The translations under genes were made by a program, and so were the position numbers. The notes under the pieces were generated by a model, which did not search any database, was not told where the DNA came from, and saw nothing but the letters and a program-made list of their open reading frames with translations. A stretch of DNA of 64,000 nucleotides from Euclidia mi (taxonomy: Eukaryota > Arthropoda > Insecta > Lepidoptera > Erebidae), in contig OX123205.2 in NCBI GenBank assembly GCA_944739405.2, forward strand, positions 38,832,475-38,896,474, in the 5' to 3' direction. Shown piece after piece: positions 35,000 to 44,604 of this stretch. Positions within the stretch are counted from its first letter, which is position 1; each line of letters starts with the position of its first letter.

Positions 35000-35690
35000 A
35001 AGTTCAGAATGTCACCCGTTTTATCAATATCCACGTCTGTGGTGTTTGTTACTTCAATTTCACTATCTCTTTGTATTTTGTTTCAGTCTTCTCCTAAAGA
35101 TACTATTTGCTTTTTGTATTTTGTCTAAGGCCTCCCTCACGTCGAATGCACGCCGGGCGTACTCGGAGCGCACGTTCGAATGAAGACGAAGCCTTCTTAC
35201 GGGACCCGTGGAACAAAATGGGTTAATGACACTGTGTATTATTTATTCCGTCACCACATAGAATTTGAAATGTGCTTTTGTATAAAAATAAAAAACGAAA
35301 TATACAAAGATTTTTAAGCTGTAATGACACTTTATTATTAATTGACTCAGAAACCTTGCTTACACATCTGTTGACCTTGCTTAAAGCGTAATGTTTTCTG
35401 TTATGCTAATATACTAACTGTAATGAAAATATGTGGTTTACTTTTACTCTCAATAGTGAAATATTTAAGCCTACTTGCCTTGTAGGTATGGATCGAATCT
35501 TGTGAGCTGGTTTAAAACTTCTTGCTGCCTTACCATATTCAGTGAAGTATTGAAGATGGAATTCATCATTGACTACTAACCACTTATCAAGGGATGAAAT
35601 AGTAACCAATTATCTATGACTTATAAGGTTGACTGTTGATTATTAAAATAAATAAAATAATGTCACATCTGAAAAATTTAACAAAACATT
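35000..35690. other. No recognised feature
   Basis: A CG-rich patch (about 35130-35215) stands out, but no gene or repeated sequence is recognised. Confidence 0.45.
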
Positions 35691-35695
35691 TGAGA

Positions 35696-35899
35696 TTAGT
35701 AATGGGGCAGTAGTTTTTTTGTGTCTAGTAAATTGACCCACTGCTGAGCAAAGGCTTCGCCCTTAGACCGCCATGCATCCTTGTGTTTTGTCATGTGTGG
35801 CCAGTCGCTGTCAAATGGATTGAGGCCGCCATACCATTTCCATTTTGGTCTTCCATGCTTTGGTCGATTGTCATGAGGCGTAGTCACAACAAACAACAT
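35696..35899 (-). pseudogene. LINE C-terminal fragment
   Basis: The minus strand reads GRPKWKWYGGLNPFDSDWPH then DAWRSKGEAFAQQWVN. It has the same layout (GRP-W, DAWR, G-EA-AQQWV) as the C-terminal end of the RTE-like LINE at 1229-1498. Confidence 0.6.
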
Positions 35900-36144
35900 A
35901 CTGACAGAGTACGCACAGCTGAAACTACAAAGTGCAAGAACATTTTTACGTGTATGGTCTTTGGAGAGTATAGAAAAGCACTATGAAAGAGTTTTGGGAA
36001 TTCTTGCGCTAAAATAGCAAAAAAGAGGCAAGTCCTACGCTGGCAGAACCGAGGCCAACATTAAGTTACCTAGATATACAAAATAAATAATATGATTAAA
36101 GTTACTTTGGTTGACTTTAATTATATTATTTATTCTTGGGAATT

Positions 36145-36548
36145 ACATACATACATACATATCGTCACGCCTTTTATCCCCGAAGGGGTAGGCAGAGGAG
36201 TATTTCTACACCCACTTTTCGCCGGATATACTTTAGTCCCACGTAATAAGGGGCGAGCCTATTGCCGTACCGGGCACATTTCCAGACTCCGTGCTGCTAC
36301 TGAGAATTTCGTGACAGAAAAACCCAATAACACTGCCCGACCCAGGAATCGAACCCGGGACCTCCTGATCCCACGCGCACATTTATGCCGCGAGACCAAC
36401 GAGGCAGTCGTATAGGGTTTGATGTCGAGTGTTCCGTCTCTACCTAAAGATGGTATTTGCATCGTGTTATCCCTTAGTCGCCTCTTACGACACCCACGGG
36501 AAGATAGGGGGTGGTGACACATCTATTCTATGCCGTCAACTACACGGC
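36145..36548 (-). mobile_element. Full-length SINE, family A (404 bp) with 12-bp target duplication
   Basis: It is flanked by TTCTTGGGAATT at 36133-36144 and 36549-36560. The structure is the same as the copies at 5801-6199 and 15727-16129, with a (TACA)n tract at its left end. Confidence 0.9.
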
Positions 36549-36560
36549 TTCTTGGGAATT

Positions 36561-37140
36561 CTTGCGCTAAAATAGCAAAAAAGGGGCAAGTCCTACGCTG
36601 GCGCTGGCAGAACCGAGGCCAAAATTAAGTTACCTAGACATACAAAATAAATAATGTCATTAAATTCACTTTGGTTGACTTTAATTATATTATTTATTTT
36701 TAATGTGTAGCAACAAATAATCGTATTTATCAACCCATCAACCATATTCTAACCGAAAAAAACTTGAGCCATTAGATGTATATCTGGCTCCAATCATGAA
36801 CTTATTTCGCTTTAATTCGCTGCGCCATTCCTTCATGTGAAAATGTAATCGAACATTATTTTCAGGGTCAGTTTTATCTTTTATATTTATTTATATTATA
36901 CTAGCTCGCATTTTGATACAGCTTAATCGGATCAGAGAATTTTCAATCAATCTTTAAAGTTTTAACCCTTAAAGTTTGTGGGAATGTATAGGTATGTCGA
37001 TGTTTTTTACCTACTTTTTCACGCATATACTAGTGAATAAAACGTTTCATTTAATTAGCTTACAAAATCAACATAGGCTACGATTTCGAAGACCACCATA
37101 AACGCCTAAAGTTTAGGTGTTACCTAGCGGCGGTCTTCCT
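36561..37140. other. Duplicated flank and AT-rich sequence
   Basis: About 36555-36690 resembles 35996-36125 (AAATAGCAAAAAAGGGGCAA, GTCCTACGCTGGCAGAACCG-type words), so the DNA on both sides of the SINE is itself a short direct duplication. The rest shows nothing recognised. Confidence 0.5.
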
Positions 37141-37575
37141 TTTTTTATCTTTTTAGTGTGGGGCTAACTCTGGTATCAGTGTTATGCCCCAACTGGGGCC
37201 CTTCGACATGGCCTTACGACCCTCAACCCTGAATCCAGAACCTGCACCGAGACAAGGCCTTGGAATGCCACAACAATTTACCACCCATCCAAGTGGTGAT
37301 TTTATGCCAACGTTGATTTTTTTTTGACGATCTGTTACGAATAGCAAGTCAAACTTGCTACAAGCGCTACAGTTATTACTCGTAACATTGGGGCAGTTAT
37401 TCCACTAGTGGTTGGTAATATCAGATTACTGTGGAGTGTACCGGAGGTTCAAAGCTGCCGCATCGCTCTACACGTGGTATCGATCCTCTACGATAGCGAA
37501 ACGTGTACCGACAGCAAGACCAAAATTGCATTGTATGTGGACAATTTATATATCTGCATGAAATGACATAAATAA
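37141..37575. other. Unassigned repeat-like segment
   Basis: CACCCATCCAAGTGG recurs at 47481-47495 with similar flanks. No coding or terminal structure is seen. Confidence 0.35.
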
Positions 37576-37582
37576 CTGGCTA

Positions 37583-37813
37583 AAGGTGATTTTCCACCAG
37601 AGGGGCGAGACGAGGCGAGGCGAGGAGAGAATTGAAATCGCACTGACTCTTTTCCAAAAAATAGCCATCGCGAGCTCGTACGAGCTCGCGCGTGACCGCC
37701 GCGCCACCCATAGGCTTCATTAGATAAAGATATTGGTACAGTGATGTTTGAGTTCGTCATAGGTACAGTGATGTTTGAGTGTCGTTTCCACCACTCTGGT
37801 GGAAAATCACCTT
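37583..37813. mobile_element. MITE with TIR AAGGTGATTTTCCACC, copy A
   Basis: The left end AAGGTGATTTTCCACCAGAG and right end CTCTGGTGGAAAATCACCTT are exact inverted repeats. The interior encodes nothing, although repeats make it look open on the minus strand. Confidence 0.7.
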
Positions 37814-37814
37814 T

Positions 37815-38240
37815 AAGGTGATTTTCCACCGAGTGGCGAGACGAGACTAGGCGAGAAGAGAATTGAAATCGCACTGACCCTTTTAGCCATTTTTTTAGCC
37901 AGCATTTTTTTAGCCATCGCGAGCTCGCGCGCGCTCGTGCGAGCACGCGCGTGGCCGCCGCGCCGCCCGTAGGCTTCATTAGATAAAGATATACTGGTAC
38001 AGTGCTGTTTAAGTTCGTCTTGCAATAAGCGTGTTTCTGTTGCAAAGTTAATTTATACTCTATGTTGGAAGCAATACGGTAAATTTTTACACAAACAAAT
38101 ATTTCAATTCACGCCTCGCATATTCTCGTCAATCAGCACTATTTCCACCAAAGATGCGCTGGGAGAGAATTGAAAATTTGCCATACAAATTTCAATTCTC
38201 TCCTCGCCTCGTCTCGCCACTCTGGTGGAAAATCAGCTTA
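37815..38240. mobile_element. MITE with TIR AAGGTGATTTTCCACC, copy B, in tandem
   Basis: It starts AAGGTGATTTTCCACCGAGT directly after copy A and ends ACTCTGGTGGAAAATCAGCTT. The inner arms (GGCGAGACGAG / CTCGTCTCGCC) also pair. Confidence 0.65.
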
Positions 38241-38244
38241 ACAG

Positions 38245-38920
38245 GATTCACGGTAAAGTTGTACATATTGCAGTCGGAGTTAGAACGAGAGCAAGAATAA
38301 GAGTAGCAGCATAATGACGCAAAGTGCCGTTTGTGGATGTACTATCCTACAATGGCCGTCTACCTAAGTAGAATAACTAACATGCAAATCTTGAGGGTTT
38401 GCTTGGCTAATTTGTTTTTCAGCAATTTCTATTAGTGCATTAAACTTGACTCATCTTCACTCACGCGGCCTCGTAGCATTCGACATATTAACACGGACTA
38501 AGAGAACACCTTCAACATTCACGCCAGTCATTTGTGGGCGAAGGTATGCCTTATCTACACACGCAAATCTCATTCATAATATGAATCAGTCTAATTCATC
38601 TATCGATTCACGAGGTAAAATGAGTACGTCACTGTATATGAATATTCGATATGAATATTCAAATTCATTTATTCATTTAGATTATAGTATGAACACTTAT
38701 GAACGTCAAAGACAATAAATCTTTTTTCCATCCAGATTCGGGATATCAGGGCTATGAGAAGTATCTGGAAGAAACTCACTCAAAAGGAACTCAATAAGTA
38801 TGTAACAAAAAGTCACAACCTCCGTGGCTCAAAGAGCACATAAAGTAGGCGTTCCCGGCTGCCACGACAATTTCTGATAGTATGAAGAGTCAGTACTCTT
38901 ACATACACTGGTCTGAACCA
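38245..38920. other. No recognised gene
   Basis: A short LINE-3'-like word set (TTATTCATTTAGATTATAG, CTTATGAACGTCAAAG) at 38660-38712 is shared with 8590-8625. Nothing else is seen. Confidence 0.45.
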
Positions 38921-38924
38921 TAAA

Positions 38925-38976
38925 CTTCTGCAAACAAGACGGATAGAGATATCTCTATCCGTCTTGTTTGCAGAAG
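38925..38976. repeat. Perfect 52-bp palindrome without loop
   Basis: 38925-38950 is the exact reverse complement of 38951-38976; the centre is GAGATATCTC. Confidence 0.95.
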
Positions 38977-39045
38977 TGAAATGGCAATTACTATCTTAAA
39001 AGAAAATATGCTGTCAAATCAGTTATACCAATGAATACAGATGAT

Positions 39046-39318
39046 TTACATTAAAGAAGCTTATTTCTTAAGGATGTCATGTGCCCATTAAAGTTGGCGT
39101 ATTGACGGTTGTCATTAGTGTAGTTCGTAGTTGGCGCCGTTGGCGGCGCTAGCGTCTTTCGCCATCTGTCTTGCATTGCTTTGGCTTAAGAAATAGACAG
39201 CTGTTGCACTGACACTCACGCGACTGTTACGCCGCCAAGCGGCAATTTGGGTCGCAGAAAGTTTGTCTTAAAAGCGGCAATAAGAAAAACATCTCTATAA
39301 ATAAATATCTATGCTCTA
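39046..39318 (-). mobile_element. MITE family M1, copy 1 (inverted, diverged)
   Basis: GTAGTTGGCGCCGTTGGCGG and CGCCGCCAAGCGGCAATTTG mark the same core as at 59812-60097. The ends GATTTACATTAAAGAAGC and TATAAATAAATATCTATG are the diverged TIRs. Confidence 0.6.
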
Positions 39319-39900
39319 TGGTTATACTTTAAGTGGACTCAGAACTCCAATGTGAGATGTCAATGTTCAATGATAACTAAAATAAATAAATATCTGAGAT
39401 ATAACTGGAATAACAGATGACGGTGATGAACCGATCACGAAAATTGATGTAAATGTAGCTTCATTAATTGACTTTGAAAATTACTCAAAAAAATTCATAA
39501 GCGTCCAATTCTGACCTAAGTGAATCAATATTTTTTTACTTTGACTTCACTGCCTCTGAGAAACCGATAAAATACCTTATAGAATTTTCATTGCTGACGC
39601 TACGTACAGTCGCGACGTCAAGTTCACTGACTCACAATGCTGACGCAGCGGAATCATTCAACGTAATTAACCTCTAGTGCGCCTTTTCAAGGGATGTAGG
39701 GGTGCTTTCAAGAAGCCTTTTTGAACATGTAATGGGTTTCTGATTGCTGTAGTCAGAGTTACTAGCAGTGAGGAACTATCGAAGCAATTTATACTAATAT
39801 TAGAAATGATGAAATAATTCTGGGCTGTCATCTTTTACGATTAAACTGCTATTCCGATTATGATGCTATTCTTATTCCATAAAAGCTTTAATCTTACAGG
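39319..39900. other. No recognised feature
   Basis: AT-rich; no repeat or coding signal recognised. Confidence 0.5.
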
Positions 39901-40016
39901 TCTTGCAGGTCAATCCGTCTGCTTATCATACATTGAGGTATCAATTAAAAATGCTAAACACGTTTATATTTTCATTAAGTTTTTTTTTCTTAATATCGTT
40001 GGTTTTATCTTTGTGC

Positions 40017-40761
40017 ATGCTGTTTGGCGATGACATCTTTCTGTTAGCAGAGAGTGGACAGAAGGTGCAGAGCAAACTGGAGGAGTGGCGGCAGAGATTG
40101 GAGAATTTAGGCCTGAGAATAAGCGGAAACAAAACAGAATACATGTTCTGTGACTTTGGCGGTATCTCCAGTCCTACACCGGCTGCACTCGGCGGTATAT
40201 CATTTTCACTACCTAGGTTCACTCCTGCAAGATCACGGCGTAATTGATCGGGATGTTGTGCAACGAATCAGCGCAGGATGGACGAAATGGCGACAGGTCG
40301 GCGCACAATATGCGATCACAAAATGTGAAATTAAAGGCCGCATGTATAATGCGGTTATATGAACTGTAGTACTGTATGGAGCTGAGTGTTGGGCTACAAA
40401 GAAAATGAGAAACTATGCACGCAACAGAGATGTGTGGAGTGCCAAAAATGGACAGAATTAGGAGTGATCACATCAGAGGTCGTATCAGAGTGGCGCCTGT
40501 AGATCAAAAGGTAAAAACGCCTCGATTGGCGTGGTATGGACATGTTACGCCGCGAGATTAGATGTACGTAAGTAAATAAGTGATGAATATGCACGTAGAA
40601 GGACGAAAAGGTAGAAGGCGGCCGAGGAAAAGATGGATGGACTGTGTGAGGATGGATATGAAAGAGGAAGGGGTAAACGATCGAATGACTGGTGACAGAA
40701 AAGTATGGAAGCGACGGACCTACTGCGCTGACTCCAAATAAATTGGGACCAGGGCAAGACT
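40017..40761 (+). pseudogene. Second RTE-like LINE fragment, RT palm to 3' end
   Basis: The frames read FGDDIFLLAESGQKVQSKLE and EEWRQRLENLGLRISGNKTE at 40020-40145. They continue in shifted frames with YLGSLLQDHGVIDRDVVQRI (40205-40270), AECWATKK (about 40382) and, near the end, CADSK-type words. The 3' end GGGACCAGGGCAAGAC is typical of such LINEs. Frameshifts and a stop after about 40360 make it dead. Confidence 0.7.
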
Positions 40762-40989
40762 ATGAAGACTATCGTTGGTTTTATTACCTTGATTATTTTC
40801 GCATCAGTTGCAGTCGCATCTAGCCCGTCTGACTATCTACAAGATGGCGTGGCGTGGATGGATATTTTTAACATAGTTATTATTTCACCTTTCACCGTTT
40901 TAACAATTCTTACCGCTCCATGTCACGTCTCACCGATATCAACCTTTAGTGATGTTTCATCTTCAACAACAATTGTTTTTTTATTGTAA
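40762..40989 (+). CDS. Short ORF with secretion-signal-like N-terminus, uncertain
   Basis: The 75-codon frame begins MKTIVGFITLIIFASVAVAS, which has the charge, hydrophobic core and small-residue cleavage pattern of a signal peptide. The following residues (SPSDYLQDGVAWMDIFN) resemble no family I know, and the rest is hydrophobic and Ser/Thr rich. It starts exactly where the preceding LINE ends, so the ATG may come from a LINE tail. It could be the first exon of a small secreted protein or chance. Confidence 0.2.
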   Translation: MKTIVGFITLIIFASVAVASSPSDYLQDGVAWMDIFNIVIISPFTVLTILTAPCHVSPISTFSDVSSSTTIVFLL

Positions 40990-41228
40990 TATCGCACAAA
41001 TGTAACAGCCAAGTCCTGGTGTTTTGGCTGTTACAATTATTGCGTTACAGATGTTGAGAATATTTTTCTTTTTTATGTACTTACGTGAGGATCGTATAAA
41101 TATATTTAAAAATCTACGAGAAGATTGCATTAAACTAGATTGCACAAAGCTCAAGTGAGCATTAATGGCCGATTGCAATATTTAATCTATCCATGGAATT
41201 GGTTACTACAGATATTTTTATTTATTTA

Positions 41229-41347
41229 TAGTCTCACGCCTGTATCCCCGAAGGGGCAGGCAGAGGTGTAAATATTACACCCACATTTCGCCAGATTTAT
41301 TTTAGTCCCACGTAATAGGGGGCGAGCCTATTGCCGTTACCGGGCAC
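41229..41347 (-). repeat. SINE family A, left half, split by LINE insertion
   Basis: It runs from the CCCCGAAGGGG end to CCGTTACCGGGCAC, where SINE sequence stops. It resumes at 44284 with TCACCAGACTCCG, the exact continuation in other copies. Confidence 0.8.
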
Positions 41348-41429
41348 AACAAGAATATCCAAGTGCCATATAATCAGTGCTGCCTATATGCCACCCAGAA
41401 CAGCTAATATGATATAGCAACATTTTGAG

Positions 41430-41927
41430 TTGTTACAAGCGGTCTTAAGCGATCCACGTGTTGATACGTTCTACGTAGTGGGTGACTTTAACCTCCCGGA
41501 AATAAGCTGGAATACACCAGGTCCAACAAGTCCTCTAAACTTCAGTATATTGAGCAAAAATGTGTGCGTACCGTGTACTGAACTTTTCAATTTAATTTCT
41601 TTTCTTAATGGCTTACAGTACAATGATGTGATTAATGCTAATAATAAAATTTTGGACCTTGTCATCTCAAATCACCCGTGTAAGGTGTCTGGAGCAGCCA
41701 TCCCTCTTCTTTCAATTGACATTCAGCACCCACCAATTGTTTGTGAAACAAATCTAAATGTAGACATCATTCCTATGAAAAGACGTGCTGTAAATAAGTA
41801 CAACTTTCACAAATCGGACTATGTACAAATCAACAATAAAATACAAAATACTGACTGGTACTACTTACTTACTGGAACTACTTACTCCTTTGAAGTACGA
41901 GGAGGCCCTCAACTTGTTTTACAATAA
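41430..41927 (+). pseudogene. Jockey-like endonuclease domain fragment
   Basis: VVGDFNLPEISWNTPG is the GDFN motif of LINE endonucleases, followed by DLVISNHP. An in-frame TAG lies just before 41430, and the frame slips near 41870 where a short duplication (TACTTACTGGAACTAC-like) is seen. Confidence 0.65.
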
Positions 41928-42445
41928 AACCGATGACATTATAAAAAACATACACCACTGGCTGCGCGTAAAACTTCCTCTTTTCCAGTCTGGTATTCAA
42001 AGCCATTAATTAATATATTATTTAGAAAGAAGCAAAAGGCATGGATTAGATGGAAAATACAGTAATATATCTGATTATGAAAAATTCTCTAACCATCGGA
42101 CTCTGTTTAAGGAAATGTGTAAAAAAAAATTCTCGCGATATATCCAATCGATCGAAGACAGCATACATAAAAACATTAAAGATTTTTGGGTGTATATCTC
42201 AAATAGAAAAGACAAACCTGGTATACCAAGTAAAGTTAAATATAATAATCAAACATCTAATGACCCTCAAGTAATCTGTAACATGTTCTCTGACTTTTTC
42301 TCTTCCATTTATGAGCCTACTTTACTTACGTTTTTTCAATGGAAGCCCCCTTGGGACACACTATCTAATGACGTAAACCGACACAATGTGTATATTACTG
42401 ATCTCCACTTTGAAGAGACTAAGGTTATGGCGGAATTAAAGTCCC

Positions 42446-43730
42446 TTGACCCATCCTAAGGCCCAGTCCCTGACGAATTGTCGGCATTTTTTTCTTAAGA
42501 ACACTGCGTCCGTAATTTGTAGGCCTCTAACTATTATCTACAACAAATGTGTTCAAGAGGGAGTGATGCCGACTGTATGGAAATACGCCAACATAACGCC
42601 TGTTCACAAAAGTGGCTCCAAGATGATCGTTGATCAATAGCGTCCCATATCGATACTGTCTACCTTGTCAAAGTTTTTCGAGAGACTGATACATAATGAG
42701 ATATACCCGTCAACTCACATAATATTGTGAATTGACGGGTACCACACATACCACAACAGCACGGTTTTGTGAAAAGACGCTCCACAACTACCAACTTGAT
42801 GGTATTCTCGGGTTACTTATTCGACAATATTGATAACCGTGTACAGGTTGATGCTGTGTCTATACAGACTATCGAAAAGCTTTTGACAAGGTGGACCACG
42901 AGCTGTTACTTCATCGCATTGCTTACAATGGGATTCGTGGCAACCTATTACGTTGGTTCCATTCTTACGTTAACAATCGTTGTCAAAGGGTTGTTATTAA
43001 TGGATTTCAATCGGATATCGTTAAGGTCACTTCAGGTGTTCCGCAGGGGTCTATACTCACCCCCTTGCTATTTAACATATTTATTAATGACATAAATGAA
43101 TGATTCCATCATTCAAATTTCTTATTATATGCAGACGACCTCAAAGTATACAAATCTATCAATAACATACACGACTGTTTCCTTCTACAAGAGGACCTAG
43201 ATAGACTTACAAACTATTGTCGCACAAGTAAACTACAACTTAGCATTCCGAAGTGTAATTTCACTAACTTTACCAAGAATAAAAATCGAATAAGTTATCC
43301 GTATACACTACATAACGTTGCACTGACCAAGGTTACCTCTGTGCGAGACCTTGGAGTACAGTTAGATTCTAAGCTTTGCCTAAACCTGCACAATGAGCGA
43401 ATAGTTAACAAAGCATATCAGATATACGGATTCATAATGAGATCAACGCATGATTTTAAAAGGACCTCCTCGTACCTCTGCCTATATAAAACGCTAATAC
43501 GTTCGCAGCTAGAGTACGCCGTTACTATCTGGAATCCATACTATGTCAAGTATATTGACATGTTGGAAAATGTCCAGCGTAGGTTTCTTCGTGCAATGCA
43601 TTTTAGATGTCATAGATCTTCCCTACCTTACGATCAGTTACTCAATAAATATCAACTCTTGAGTCTCAGCTCCAGACGTAAACAACTAGAGGCAATAACT
43701 TTATATAATATAGTTCACTCCAAGATATGA
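42446..43730 (+). pseudogene. Jockey-like reverse transcriptase, broken
   Basis: The parts are 42446-42640 (ITPVHKSGSK, then a stop), 42769-42890 (damaged), 42891-43103 (motifs A-B, SGVPQGSILTPLL), 43104-43340 (YADDLKVYKS with the catalytic DD intact) and 43341-43730 (C-terminal). Separate stops fall at about 42638, 42730 and 43101. Confidence 0.75.
42705..42740. repeat. Short hairpin inside the LINE
   Basis: Arms 42705-42719 and 42726-42740 pair at 14 of 15 positions. The right arm is not expected from the RT reading frame. Confidence 0.65.
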
Positions 43731-44283
43731 CTGTGTGTGTTTGAATGGTGTTATATATTTTTCAGTCCCTAGAACTGTGCACAGACGGCAGGTGCGTGCA
43801 GGCAAATTGTTTGCTGTAGGTAATTGCCGTACTAATACATGATTGAGATCACCTATTCGGCGTATGACTGATACATATAATAAAATGTTTGAGCATATAG
43901 ACATATTTTTATGTTCTATTCGACAATTTCGCAAGTTGTTATATGAAACACTCGCCGATATGTAGTTTTGTCATCTTCGATCACTCTCAAATGAATATTA
44001 TATTGCTATGTATCTTCGTTTAAAATTTGCTAAGCTATTTTATATATAAATATGTACTTATATAGAAAATAAATGTCTAATATGATTGAATAAACTGTAT
44101 TATCTACTTTGTATCATCTGTTCAACCTCAATTCGATGGTCACCTAGCGCTAACCTTAATTTTATTGTTAATCTGTGAACAGCGCTGTGGGCTTCACTAT
44201 TGTTATTATTAAGAAATGTTCATAATTAATGTAAATTTTTATAGTGTTGCTGTTTGTTGTTCCTTCTTAATAAAAATAAAATA

Positions 44284-44416
44284 AAATCACCAGACTCCGG
44301 GCTGCTACTGAGTATTCGGAAAAACCCCGTAGTAACACTTTTGCCCGACCCGGGAATCGAACCCGAGACCTCCCAATCCCACGCGCACATTTATGCCGCG
44401 AGACCAACGAGGCAGT
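44284..44416 (-). repeat. SINE family A, right half, split by LINE insertion
   Basis: It continues the SINE at 41229-41347: TCACCAGACTCCG through the B-box to ACCAACGAGGCAG at the head end. Confidence 0.8.
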
Positions 44417-44439
44417 CAAACTACAGATATTTGATGACG

Positions 44440-44604
44440 CGTTATTTTAGGCTACTGCTCTGCTCCCGTCGCAGTGTGATGTTATATAGCCTATAGCCTT
44501 CCTCGATAAATGGGCTATCTAACACTGATATAATTTTACAAATCGGACCAGTAGTTCCTGAGATTAGCGCGTTCAACCAAACAAACAAACTCTTCAGCTT
44601 TATA
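44440..44604 (-). mobile_element. Helitron-like element H1, inverted partial
   Basis: The minus strand reads TATAAAGCTGAAGAGTTTG, GAACTACTGGTCCGATTTG and CTATAGGCTATATAAC. The CTAG end is lost. Confidence 0.55.

Larger units (their letters stand above)
41348..44286 (+). mobile_element. Jockey-like LINE, 5'-truncated, inserted into a SINE
   Basis: The segment encodes the end of an apurinic-type endonuclease (VVGDFNLPEISW), a linker, and an RT with VDHELLLHRI, SGVPQGSILTPLLFNIFIND and LLYADDLKVY. A C-terminal part with VQRRFLRAMHFR follows, then a 3' UTR and an A-rich tail (44268-44286). Several stops and frame changes make it inactive. It divides a family-A SINE into 41229-41347 and 44284-44416, so it is younger than that SINE. 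Confidence 0.8.

Noticed and set aside
37488..38045. 185-aa minus-strand ORF
   Set aside because: It lies across two tandem MITE copies and its translation repeats itself at the repeat period; it has no domain or splice context.
38446..38718. 90-aa ORF preceded by an acceptor-like TTTTTCAG
   Set aside because: Tested as a possible exon, but there is no in-phase partner, no domain, and its 3' part is a LINE-like repeat.
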